In this document: positions 7,775 to 16,074 of the stretch, one piece after another
Layout: every line of letters starts with the position of its first letter
How positions within the stretch are numbered: the first letter of the stretch is position 1
Source of the DNA: Bacteroidota bacterium
Lineage (GTDB): Bacteria > Bacteroidota > Bacteroidia > 2-12-FULL-35-15
Direction: 5' to 3'
Length of the DNA stretch: 64,000 bases
Assembly (NCBI GenBank): GCA_025963775.1
Contig: JAOQAD010000020.1
Coordinates: forward strand, 1 to 64,000
Made by a program: the position numbers and the translations under genes
The notes under the pieces: generated by a model
The model's database searches: none
Told to the model about the DNA's origin: nothing
The model's input: only the letters and a program-made list of their open reading frames with translations

Positions 7775-10186
7775 TTATCTAATTGGAGGATCAAACAAAT
7801 ATCCGAATTTATTATCAATTTCTGTGGCTTTGTTCAAAAGTTCTTGCTTAGTAGGTTTTGGAAAATCCTTATAGAATCGATTCCATTCTTTTCGAATTTG
7901 ACTTAAATGTATATCCGGATTTATTTCTTTCGGTATACCTCTTAAATTTTCAATAGAATGCATTTCTGATTCCGAAATTAAATTTGGAAATTTCTCAAGA
8001 ATATCTTGCTCCACAGCATGGTGTACTACAACCTTTCCTTGTGTCTTAGGATATGTATTTGTAAATGTTTTAGCATAATCCCTAGATGTTGAGCTGCCGA
8101 ATGTTGCCTTTTCATATCCGCTAACTTTTTGATAATTTTTTTTAGGTTGTTTACGTTCCTTCACTGGCTTATCCCTGAATTCTTTTTTCACAGGCTCATA
8201 TTCCCGTTCCGGTTTATATTTGGAAGTACGTTCATAATTAGGTACTCCATCTCCCCTGTCCACCCATTTGTAACTTGGTTCTGGCTTTGGCCAACCTAAA
8301 TTATCAGCGAGCTCTTCTCCTTTACCAAGCTTTTTAGGAGCTGGCATCTCATCCCCCCATTTCATCAGCTTCTTGAAAAATTCAAGAAGTGTTTTAAAGC
8401 TTTCGCCTAGTTTTTTAAAGATGCCGCCGGCCAACTCAATGATAGTATCTCCGATCCTTCCAAATGCTTTCAGTACGGCGCGTCCGATCTCAACTAACCA
8501 TTTTGCCCCTCTGAAAATAGCAATGGCAGCCCTTGAGGTCTGAAAGGCTTTTAATCCTGCTTTGATCCAATTGCCAATACTTCCACTGAATACAGCAAGT
8601 ACTATTTCAGGAATAAGATAGCCGACTACTTTTCCCATTGTCATGCCTTGGTCATATGCGGGAGCACTCATAAAATCGGCCTGTGTTTTGGCTACAGCAG
8701 CTCCTGCCGTTTTAGCAAGTGCTTTGGCGCCGCCAAACACTGCCGCCTTGATGTCTGCACCCAATTTAGCCCGGGCATCCGGATTCTTAATTAAATGAAC
8801 GATAAATTCAATCAGCATCTTCCCATTTTCCTTCAGCCATAATCCCGCTGCTTTTGCGGAATCCATTATGTCCGTTACATATTGCGGCGGCTTGCCTGTA
8901 GTAGCGAATGTGAGCATATCTTTCAGCTGTTGCCATGCGCTCTCAATCGATTCCCAAATAAATTTGAGGAGATCCCAGATCATTATCACAATATCCTTGA
9001 ACCAATCGTAAATTCCGACAAATACTCCGGCGATCTGACCCAGCATAAACTCCGGATCAATCATATTCTCCAGCTGATGCTCGAGAAGTTTTGCATAACC
9101 TCCTTTTTTGTAATCCGGATTTTTTTTCATCCCGGCAGGAGCGTCTGTGGTTGTTGTTGTTGCAACAGCTGTGACCGGAGCTTTTGTTGAAGATGTTTTG
9201 CCGGCTGCAGCTCCTGCACTTTTTGCTGCACCTTCCTGCTTGATAAAAGGATTGGATAAATTCCGGAGGTACTCATAGTAGCCAAGCTCGCCGTTGATTA
9301 TCAGCGGCCACATAGTCTCCATAGATGGTACAGGAGATAATGACATTCCACCGCCTGACAGGATTGCAGAAATGACTTTTATCCAGGTAGGGGGCTCGCC
9401 TTTTTCTTGCTGTTTCAGTTCGCCGATCTTTTTATCCAGCGCAGCATTGATCAGTCTGGTGCGTTCTTCTTCCGGAAACATGCTCCAGAATCCTAATAAG
9501 CCTTTCACCATCCATGTGGTTGGTTGTGCCAGCATAAAAGCCTTCAGTAACACACGCACAGCACTCAGGTCTTCCGTGCGTTGTATTTTCCTTTTCAGTC
9601 CACCGCTCTGCTGCACCGTATGCGTCAACTCATGCGCCAGCAATTCTTTCCCTTCATTTGAATTCGTATCGTAATTCCCCTGTTTGAAATAAATATCCTG
9701 TCCATGTGTGAATGCTTTTGCATTGATGCCTTCGCTCATTTCGTGGGCTTTACTGTCGGTATGGATCTTTACGCTGCTGAGATCAGCACCCATTTTTCCG
9801 CCCATTTCATTTTTGACCGTATCATTCAATGCTGTTCCGCTGCCTTTGCTGCTGTCAAGTTTAGTTTGCAGCATTTCCGTTCCTTTGAGCGTTCCGTTCT
9901 CACTCTTTGCCATCAACGTGTTTTCTTCTTCTCCCTCTTTCTTCATCTGTACATTTGGAGCAGATGAATTTATTCCGGCAGTTGCATGGTCGCCATACAC
10001 CACTTTTTTAGCGGTTGCATCTGCTTCCTGCTCGTATGCATCATTAGCTGCGCCGATCTCCAGGGACGATTTGGCCTGCAGAAATTCATCTTCCTCTTCT
10101 TCCATGCGCATCAGCAGGAGCCGGTGGTCTTTCCTTCGCTGCACCAGGTTCTCTTTTGTATGTTGGTCGTGGTATTCCTTCATCAC
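7775..10186 (-). CDS. eCIS-core (DUF4157) protein with C-terminal HH nuclease-like toxin domain
   Basis: An 803-residue protein. Residues about 120-195 form the DUF4157/eCIS-core domain, with SSVKIHTDSKAHE, then AFTHGQDIYF and the metalloprotease-like HELTH (H185, E186, H189). DUF4157 is known from effectors and loci of extracellular contractile injection systems. Residues 320-350 are a low-complexity Ala/Thr/Ser linker. Residues 380-610 hold long amphipathic or hydrophobic helices that could insert in membranes or pack as a carrier. A charged linker (640-690) leads to a compact tip (700-803) with VHHAVEQ (H722, H723), H743, N747 and LRGIPKEIN plus HLSQIRKEWNRFY, resembling HNH/ENDO VII-type toxin nucleases. 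No signal peptide. The gene begins 3 bases after the AAA+ ATPase and is followed by a probable immunity gene. No tail genes are present nearby. Confidence 0.8.
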   Translation of the reverse strand: MMKEYHDQHTKENLVQRRKDHRLLLMRMEEEEDEFLQAKSSLEIGAANDAYEQEADATAKKVVYGDHATAGINSSAPNVQMKKEGEEENTLMAKSENGTLKGTEMLQTKLDSSKGSGTALNDTVKNEMGGKMGADLSSVKIHTDSKAHEMSEGINAKAFTHGQDIYFKQGNYDTNSNEGKELLAHELTHTVQQSGGLKRKIQRTEDLSAVRVLLKAFMLAQPTTWMVKGLLGFWSMFPEEERTRLINAALDKKIGELKQQEKGEPPTWIKVISAILSGGGMSLSPVPSMETMWPLIINGELGYYEYLRNLSNPFIKQEGAAKSAGAAAGKTSSTKAPVTAVATTTTTDAPAGMKKNPDYKKGGYAKLLEHQLENMIDPEFMLGQIAGVFVGIYDWFKDIVIMIWDLLKFIWESIESAWQQLKDMLTFATTGKPPQYVTDIMDSAKAAGLWLKENGKMLIEFIVHLIKNPDARAKLGADIKAAVFGGAKALAKTAGAAVAKTQADFMSAPAYDQGMTMGKVVGYLIPEIVLAVFSGSIGNWIKAGLKAFQTSRAAIAIFRGAKWLVEIGRAVLKAFGRIGDTIIELAGGIFKKLGESFKTLLEFFKKLMKWGDEMPAPKKLGKGEELADNLGWPKPEPSYKWVDRGDGVPNYERTSKYKPEREYEPVKKEFRDKPVKERKQPKKNYQKVSGYEKATFGSSTSRDYAKTFTNTYPKTQGKVVVHHAVEQDILEKFPNLISESEMHSIENLRGIPKEINPDIHLSQIRKEWNRFYKDFPKPTKQELLNKATEIDNKFGYLFDPPIR

Positions 10187-10189
10187 AGG

Positions 10190-11638
10190 TTAATTTGGAA
10201 AACGGTTTTCTTTCGCAAACTCGCGCTTGATTGCATCTGCGAGGTCCTGGCTATCCAGCTGCTCGGTGTTTTTGGCAACAGCTTCCATGCAGGCCGCCTT
10301 GATCACATTGATAACATTGCCTCCTGTTATCTCATACTTAGCAAGCTCGTTGAAATTAAGGGAAGGGTGATAATGGAAAGGAGGCGGGATCAGTTTTTTC
10401 CAGAGTTCGATCCGCTCCTCTTTTGCAGGCCTGTTGAAATATACCACTGACTGAAACCGCCGTGTCATGGCCACATCTATATTATCCTTCAGGTTGGACG
10501 CAAGTATGGTAAGGCCGTTGTGCTCTTCCATCCGCTGCAGCAGGTACGACATTTCGAGGTTGGCCCATTTGTCTTTGGAGTCAGTGATATCTGTCCGTTT
10601 GCCAAAGAGTGCATCCGCTTCATCAAAGAACAGGATCCAGTTCTTGTTCTTAGCCCGGTCAAACAGGTAAGCCAGGTTTTTTTCGGTTTCCCCGATGTAT
10701 TTGGATACTACCATAGACAGGTCGATGCGAAACACATTTATTCCAAGGCTTTTGCCGATGAGCTGAACAGCAAGAGTTTTACCGCCGCCGGATGGCCCGT
10801 AAAAGAGGCAGGTAAAACTCGCGTTAAGCTTTTTGCCCGCTTTATTCAGTAATGACTTTCTTGTTTGCTCCCATCGCATGATGCGTTCCAGCTCGGTGCG
10901 TGTTGATGGCTTTACCACCAGCTGTTCCCAATCGAGGCCTGTTTCAATAAGCGTTGCGGGAAAAGCTTTTCCAAAGTCGGGGCGAGGCTCTTTTCCAAAC
11001 ACCAGGTATTCTACGTATTCAGGAGCAAGGGCAATCGCATAGTTGTGCATGTTCGTATCATCTTCCGTGGTGCTCACAGAACGCAGGGTAATGATCTGCT
11101 CGCGGAGCAATGATGATTCACCGGTGAGGAACAGATGAAAATACAGGGTGGTGCTGATGTCACGGCCTCCCAGCAGGTGCAGCACTGTTAAAAAGGTAGG
11201 AACAAAATTGCTGAAGGTTGTATCGATATACCCGCCCAGCTCGGCATGCTTTTTTTTAAAGCCCGAATTATCGACACGCAATCTTGATGTGAATGTTTTG
11301 GCAGAAATATGGGGAACAAGGCTGCTGATGAGGAAAAGCCGCTCGGCAGGGCTGAGATTGTATTTGTTGACAAGGTTCGCATATGCGCATTCCTGTGTTC
11401 CGAGTTCGGGTGGTGCTGTATTTGAAAAATAAAAGTCTGCAGCCTTCGGATCTTCCAGTTCATTGATGCGATTGTCGAGGATACCGCACAGCCAGGCGAT
11501 CTCTTCGGAAATTACCAGCGCATTGGCTGTAATGATCTCTTTATTGACAGCTCTTGCTTCTTCTTCCAACAGTTGTTTTGCGTGCTTCCGTTCTTTGCTT
11601 TTTTCATATTCCATTGTTTCCATTTTTTTGTAAAACAA
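10190..11638 (-). CDS. AAA+ ATPase of the eCIS-associated type
   Basis: A 482-residue protein with an N-terminal alpha-helical region (about 1-240) and a C-terminal AAA+ domain. Walker A is GPSGGGKT (281-288), Walker B ILFFDEAD (335-342), sensor-1 N382, and the paired arginines R393/R394 lie where the arginine finger is expected. This split (large helical N-terminus plus one AAA domain) matches the ATPase that accompanies DUF4157 proteins in eCIS clusters, where its role is assembly or effector loading (family knowledge). It is directly upstream of, and almost abuts, the DUF4157 gene. Starts at M6 or M9 (11623 or 11614) are also possible. Confidence 0.82.
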   Translation of the reverse strand: MFYKKMETMEYEKSKERKHAKQLLEEEARAVNKEIITANALVISEEIAWLCGILDNRINELEDPKAADFYFSNTAPPELGTQECAYANLVNKYNLSPAERLFLISSLVPHISAKTFTSRLRVDNSGFKKKHAELGGYIDTTFSNFVPTFLTVLHLLGGRDISTTLYFHLFLTGESSLLREQIITLRSVSTTEDDTNMHNYAIALAPEYVEYLVFGKEPRPDFGKAFPATLIETGLDWEQLVVKPSTRTELERIMRWEQTRKSLLNKAGKKLNASFTCLFYGPSGGGKTLAVQLIGKSLGINVFRIDLSMVVSKYIGETEKNLAYLFDRAKNKNWILFFDEADALFGKRTDITDSKDKWANLEMSYLLQRMEEHNGLTILASNLKDNIDVAMTRRFQSVVYFNRPAKEERIELWKKLIPPPFHYHPSLNFNELAKYEITGGNVINVIKAACMEAVAKNTEQLDSQDLADAIKREFAKENRFPN

Positions 11639-11786
11639 AAAATATGAAATAAGGTGAAGATAAAGAAGGACACTATTGCAGAAAAGGGACAGTGTAGTAT
11701 GAATTGGGTAAAAATTAAATATTTGATTTCCATCATGTTGGGTAAGATGCTGCCGTAGTTAAATGCAGGCGAACTCTATCAAACAA

Positions 11787-11880
11787 TCATTTTGAAACCT
11801 TCATAAATTTTAAAATGTGCTTGTACAGGCTATATACGTATTGTAAAACCGGAAGATCAAAGGGATGTGCCGCTTTGATT
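11787..11880 (-). pseudogene. decayed 3' end of an alpha/beta hydrolase paralogue
   Basis: Read on the - strand this stretch encodes a peptide ending SLYKHILKFMKVSK and a TGA stop (11789-11787). That closely matches the C-terminus of the hydrolase at 13407-14255, which ends SLYNYILKFMKNTK. The DNA is also alike (shared TTGTACAGGCT, GGAAGATCA and GGGATGTG in the same order and spacing). The frame is closed upstream by a TAA just after 11880, so only about 30 codons survive. It is the main content of the 328-base gap between the ATPase and the TPR gene, apart from the terminator at 11928-11960. Confidence 0.65.
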
Positions 11881-11927
11881 TAAACGGAATAATTTTTCTT
11901 CCGGAGACGCAAAGATCGGAGAGTAAA

Positions 11928-11960
11928 TAAAAAAACGGAACCTGCCAGGTTCCGTTTTTT
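11928..11960. terminator. bidirectional rho-independent terminator
   Basis: CGGAACCT (11936-11943), a three-base loop, and AGGTTCCG (11947-11954), flanked by A-rich and T-rich runs on the two sides. It follows the - strand TPR gene, which ends at 11967. Confidence 0.85.
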
Positions 11961-11966
11961 ATTTTA

Positions 11967-13265
11967 TCACTTCTTCTGCAGCTTCTTTAAGCTTTTATCA
12001 ATGTACTTCTCCGTAGGCAGCAGCGATTGCTGGATGCGTTTTGCGTAGTGAATGCTGTCGAGGATGTCTTTCTGCTTTTCTTCAATGATCGCCTTTTGCC
12101 GGAGGATCTCCATGTTCGCCTTTTGTTTTTGCCTGTAGCTTCTGAAAATGAACAAGGCGAGGAGAAGCACAAGCAGCAGCCCGGCGCTTACAGCATAGAT
12201 GATCAGCTGCTGCTGCCTTTTTTCCTCCTGTGCAATGGTGTCTTTTTTCTCCTGTTCTGCTTTTGCGAGCATTTCCTTCTTTTCAAAATCATATTTCATT
12301 TGCTTCTGTACAGAAGCTTTTCTTGTTTCCTGGTTATTGATGCTGTCGTTCATCTGCTTGTACAGCACCTGCATTTCATACGCCCCCTTGTAATTGTTCT
12401 GCGCTTTGTAGATCATACTAAGGTTTTGGCTTGCGTTAAGGATGTAAGCCGGATAATTGATCTCAATGGCCACTTCCAGCGCCCGTTTGCAGTATTTTTC
12501 AGCCTGTTTGTAATCGCCCTGTTCAGAATAGATAGCGCCGATAGCATTCGATGAATTCGTGATCCCTTCCTTCTGCTCTAAATCTTCGCGGAGATCCAGG
12601 GCTTTTTGAAAAAAATTCAATGCTTTTTCCGGCTGTTTCATTTTTTTATAGATCACGCCGAAATAGCTGTACGAAGATGCAATGCCCCTTTTATCGCCTG
12701 TTTCCTCCCGGAGCTTCAAGGCATGCTGGTGAAATTCAAGCGCCTTGTCAACCTGCTCCTGCAGGAAATAAATTTCCCCGATATTATCAAGTATATAGGG
12801 CAGTGTGTGTTTGTCGTTTGCTTCTTCAAGTATTTTCAGGGCTTTGAGATAATTTGCAAGCGCCATTTCCAGCTGCCCCTGGTTCTTCTGGATGAATGCG
12901 ATATTGTTCAGTAAAAAAGCCGCTTCCTTTTTTTTGCCAAGCTCTTCCTCTAATTTCAGCGCCCTGATAAAGCACTCCAGTGCCTCTTCAATACGTCCCT
13001 CGTTGTTATGTACAAATCCGATGTTGCCAATGGCATCGGCGATGCCTTGCTTGTAATTTAATTTTTCAGAAAGCCGGAGGGATGTTTCGGCGTACTTTAA
13101 AATATCGCCTTCGTCGCAATATTCGCAGAGATGAGAAAGGAGGATGACCTTGTTCGTATCCTCCTTTGCGGTTTTTAAGAGATTGAGAAGAGAGTCGGTC
13201 TCCTGCTGTGCAAACGAGAGCACACAAGAGCAGCAGGCAACGAGAAGTGTGAAGTAGCGTTTCAA
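11967..13265 (-). CDS. TPR membrane protein ending in a SpoIIE-type linker without output domain
   Basis: A 432-residue protein with a signal peptide (1-19), about six tetratricopeptide repeats (residues 50-310, for example AIGNIGFVHNNEGRIEEALE), a coiled coil (320-350), one membrane helix (354-374) and a cytosolic coiled tail. The tail contains DSIHYAKRIQQSLLP (403-417), the linker that in Bacteroidota TPR or propeller sensors leads into a SpoIIE/PP2C phosphatase. Here the protein stops 15 residues later, so the output domain is absent, and no remnant is seen downstream before the terminator. It may act through partners or be a truncated sensor. Function inferred from architecture only. Confidence 0.85.
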   Translation of the reverse strand: MKRYFTLLVACCSCVLSFAQQETDSLLNLLKTAKEDTNKVILLSHLCEYCDEGDILKYAETSLRLSEKLNYKQGIADAIGNIGFVHNNEGRIEEALECFIRALKLEEELGKKKEAAFLLNNIAFIQKNQGQLEMALANYLKALKILEEANDKHTLPYILDNIGEIYFLQEQVDKALEFHQHALKLREETGDKRGIASSYSYFGVIYKKMKQPEKALNFFQKALDLREDLEQKEGITNSSNAIGAIYSEQGDYKQAEKYCKRALEVAIEINYPAYILNASQNLSMIYKAQNNYKGAYEMQVLYKQMNDSINNQETRKASVQKQMKYDFEKKEMLAKAEQEKKDTIAQEEKRQQQLIIYAVSAGLLLVLLLALFIFRSYRQKQKANMEILRQKAIIEEKQKDILDSIHYAKRIQQSLLPTEKYIDKSLKKLQKK

Positions 13266-13406
13266 TGTTTTGTGTGTTTCCAGGAATAAGATCCTGCAGG
13301 TACTGTATAAAAACGTATTAATTACTGTTAGCTGAACTAAATATAGTAATTTTTTATGATGGTTCTAAAAATGCAGATCCATGAATGAAATTAGAAGCAG
13401 CTAAAG

Positions 13407-14255
13407 TTATTTCGTATTCTTCATGAATTTCAGAATATAATTGTACAGGCTGTTGTGTGCGTTATAGAACTGGAAGATCATCGGGATGTGATGCTTTCCT
13501 TTCACCACTTTGTAATCCAGTGTTTTCGCGTATTTTGCGAGCCCGGTAACAAAGCGCTCGTTGCTCTCTTTAATGTTCGGATATGTTTTTTCGCCGGTGA
13601 GGATCAGCATGGGCGGAATGCCTTCGCGGAGAAAATAGATGGGGGATGCTTCCTTCCATGTTTCATGATCTTTGGTGAAGGCATCGAGGTAATGATCGCC
13701 GCCCGCAGCTTCCTGGTCCTCCAGGTATTTTTTCATATCGAGCCCTGCTGCATCAATGAGTACCACGCCTTTTACCGGGTCTTTCAGTCCGAGGCTGTCG
13801 AAGTATTGTTGCCTCACGGTGATCAGCGCAGCAAGATGTCCGCCTGCCGAGTGCCCTGAAATAAAGATCCTGTCGGGATTACCGCCATAGTTGGCAATAT
13901 TCTCTTTCACCCATTTCACTGCTTTCGCGGAAGCAATGGCCATGTCATTGTAATTTGCCTTCGGGCTTAGCGGATAATCGATCACAACGCCTACCACATC
14001 TTTTCGTGCCATGCGCTTTCCGAAAAATTTGTACAGCGATTTGCTTCCATGCGCCCATCCGCCGCCGTGAATAAAAATGAATACATCTTTTTTGTCGGCA
14101 TGCTTCGGACTGAACACATCCAGCTTCATTTCATCCGTTTTTAATTTAGGATCGGCCGGGAGATATGTAATGTTCCTGTGTTTGGATACGCTGCAGCTTT
14201 GCAGCGTGAATATGCTTACAGCTGAAAAAAATAAAATGTATGCTAAGGTTTTCAT
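13407..14255 (-). CDS. lipoprotein alpha/beta hydrolase (HSL/carboxylesterase type)
   Basis: A predicted outer-membrane or periplasmic esterase of about 282 residues. I start at the second Met (14255) because it begins a clean lipoprotein signal (MKTLAYILFF...LQSC); an upstream ATG at 14273 adds six residues. The oxyanion motif HGGGW and nucleophile elbow GHSAGG (Ser within FISGHSAGGHLAA) place it in the hormone-sensitive-lipase-like group acting on small esters. The likely catalytic His is in KGKHHIP near the C-terminus. A degraded copy of its 3' end lies 1.5 kb away at 11787-11880. Confidence 0.88.
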   Translation of the reverse strand: MKTLAYILFFSAVSIFTLQSCSVSKHRNITYLPADPKLKTDEMKLDVFSPKHADKKDVFIFIHGGGWAHGSKSLYKFFGKRMARKDVVGVVIDYPLSPKANYNDMAIASAKAVKWVKENIANYGGNPDRIFISGHSAGGHLAALITVRQQYFDSLGLKDPVKGVVLIDAAGLDMKKYLEDQEAAGGDHYLDAFTKDHETWKEASPIYFLREGIPPMLILTGEKTYPNIKESNERFVTGLAKYAKTLDYKVVKGKHHIPMIFQFYNAHNSLYNYILKFMKNTK

Positions 14256-14317
14256 AAAATTTGAATAATGCATTTGCAGGATACTATAAGATCACCTTTA
14301 AAATAGCGTGCCGGGCT

Positions 14318-14347
14318 AAAAAAAAGTCCCTCCGAGGAAGGACTTTT
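14318..14347 (-). terminator. rho-independent terminator for the - strand gene ending at 14370
   Basis: Complementary arms around a short loop (AAAGTCCCTCC paired with GGAAGGACTTT), with an A run at 14318-14325 that reads as T on the - strand. Confidence 0.8.
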
Positions 14348-14369
14348 GTATGTCATTAAAACAGGGCTC

Positions 14370-15953
14370 TTAGTTCTTCAGGCCCAGCAAGGTCAGCTTT
14401 CCGTAGCACTGCTGTGTTCCGGTGCGAACGATATAGATGTAAGAGCCTGCAGCCAGCTTTGCGCCTGCATTGTTCGTTCCATCCCAGGTGATCTCGTGCG
14501 TGCCTTTGTCTTCCATGCCGTTCTGCAGGGTGTTTACACGTGTTCCGTAGATCGTATATACATCGATGCTTACTTTGGATGGCGCCTCCAGCGTATAGCC
14601 GATGGTTACCCTGTTGTCGAAAGGATTCGGGAATGCATAAGTGTTCAGTTCCATGCCCGGCATGTGCTGTTCCGCAATGCCTACGAAGCCAGGCTGCAGC
14701 AGCGGATCGAGTGCTAACAGCGAATCGATGTTAATGCTTTCATCGCCCGACTGATAAAGGAGCGACATAAAGGAATCAAAAAGCATTTCATCCGAAGTGC
14801 TGGTACCCGCGAAAACATTTACCGGGGTCGGATTAAAAGGGTTCGCCGTGGTGTTATCATAAATGTGTGTGGCCTTGAACTTATAGCCTGCAGGCACTTT
14901 CTTCAGGTTCCTGAAGGTATAATATCCCTGCCAGTTGAAATCCCATTCATTGATCCTGATGAGCGGAATTGTATCCGTTGACAGGTATGCATAATTTTTC
15001 AGCACCCTCGCAATCTTGTGTGAATGCGGGAATGCCGCAAAAATAGAGGTGGTATACGGCATTCCGCCTGAAGTAGGATATACCGCATTGAATGTTTTGA
15101 TGGTGTTCGCAGGGATATTCAGCGACCAGTTCTGCAAAGGTGTTGTTACATACACAGGACGCACGCCGGTAGTCCCTATCGGGTAGAAGAACAGCCTGAT
15201 CTTTGTGCTGTCCTGCTGTCCAGCTGTTCCCAGCGGATAGTGGATCTGCAGTACGATCTTCGACCCTGCTTTCAGTGTGATGCCCATTTTAAGAGGGCCT
15301 GTGCTTGGGAATACAGTTGGAAACGCTCCCGGTGCATATCCGCCGATGCTGAAATCTCCGCTGATGGTGTAGCATCCGCCGGAAAGGTCGCTGGTGGTGG
15401 TTCCCAGGGTATCCACATTCACAACAACGTGGTGAACGATCGACTCATTGCCGCCTACGATCTCATACGCCTGGATAATACGGTTTTGGGTAAGGCCGGT
15501 TGGTAAGGAAAAGCAAACGTAGCTGTCGTCGGTAATAGCGTTGCTTGTAAATGTGGGAATGGTGAGCTCCAGGTCCGGGGTGCCGTTCAGCTGGTAGCGC
15601 GAATAAACAGGTGCCGGTGGAGCCAGTGTTGTATCGCCCGCAGGTGCGCCGTTTGCGATCCAGTTCAGAATGGCTGCTTTTTCAGCAGGCGCAATGGTAT
15701 GCTCATGCGAAAAGCGTGAGTACGTTGTGTCAGGGATCCATGGCGGCATATAACCGGATGTAAGGTATGCATCGATCGTATACATGTGAGGAACGATCTC
15801 GCTGTAGGTCATGAAGGAAGGCGCATGGCTGTTCTCATGGTGGCAGCTGGTACACCTGTTAAAAAATATCGGAGCTACATTGCTGTAAGTCGTTTGTGCA
15901 GCAAGCGGGGCGAGGCAAATGGATAATGCGAATGCAAGTAAAAGTTTTTTCAT
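14370..15953 (-). CDS. cytochrome c / copper type II monooxygenase-like protein with T9SS sorting domain
   Basis: A secreted protein of 527 residues from the chosen ATG (15953); a longer frame from 16001 would place the promoter inside the gene. After a signal peptide comes one haem c site CTSCH (34-38). Next is a region with the ligand pattern of peptidylglycine/dopamine monooxygenases: HH (174-175), QIHY (H238), HSH (H310, H312) and DEM (M390), the usual CuH and CuM ligands. YDNTTANPFNP is also typical of that fold. The C-terminus from about 436 is a T9SS type A sorting domain (FPNPFDN...GSYIYIVRTG). It is likely surface-attached and possibly oxidative. Substrate unknown. Confidence 0.82.
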   Translation of the reverse strand: MKKLLLAFALSICLAPLAAQTTYSNVAPIFFNRCTSCHHENSHAPSFMTYSEIVPHMYTIDAYLTSGYMPPWIPDTTYSRFSHEHTIAPAEKAAILNWIANGAPAGDTTLAPPAPVYSRYQLNGTPDLELTIPTFTSNAITDDSYVCFSLPTGLTQNRIIQAYEIVGGNESIVHHVVVNVDTLGTTTSDLSGGCYTISGDFSIGGYAPGAFPTVFPSTGPLKMGITLKAGSKIVLQIHYPLGTAGQQDSTKIRLFFYPIGTTGVRPVYVTTPLQNWSLNIPANTIKTFNAVYPTSGGMPYTTSIFAAFPHSHKIARVLKNYAYLSTDTIPLIRINEWDFNWQGYYTFRNLKKVPAGYKFKATHIYDNTTANPFNPTPVNVFAGTSTSDEMLFDSFMSLLYQSGDESINIDSLLALDPLLQPGFVGIAEQHMPGMELNTYAFPNPFDNRVTIGYTLEAPSKVSIDVYTIYGTRVNTLQNGMEDKGTHEITWDGTNNAGAKLAAGSYIYIVRTGTQQCYGKLTLLGLKN

Positions 15954-15971
15954 GGGATGTTTATTGTTGAT

Positions 15972-16002
15972 CAAATATAGCGAAAAATTGGAGAAAAGCA
16001 AG
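15972..16002 (-). promoter_or_regulatory. Bacteroidota-type promoter of the cytochrome/copper protein gene
   Basis: Read on the - strand, TATATTTG (15979-15972) is preceded by CTTG (16002-15999) at a 19-base spacing. It is 18 bases ahead of the ATG at 15953, supporting that start over 16001. Confidence 0.6.
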
Positions 16003-16048
16003 CTTAAAATAAAGAGATCCGGGTTTTAAAATATTGCCTTCAATTCTT

Positions 16049-16056
16049 ATCTTTGA
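16049..16056 (+). promoter_or_regulatory. -7 element of the zinc-ribbon gene promoter
   Basis: TATCTTTG matches the Bacteroidota -7 box. A weak TTTT at 16024-16027 stands in for the -33 box at a 21-base spacing. The leader to the ATG at 16075 would be short. Confidence 0.5.
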
Positions 16057-16074
16057 AAAAACAATCCGATACAA

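Noticed and set aside
7770-7818. Upstream ATG at 7818 for the immunity gene
   Set aside because: It would overlap the toxin's 3' end and add residues unlike the compact immunity family; the ATG at 7770 sits right after the toxin stop.
14370-16001. Earlier start at 16001 for the cytochrome/copper protein
   Set aside because: The -7 box TATATTTG lies downstream of it and the signal peptide begins at 15953.
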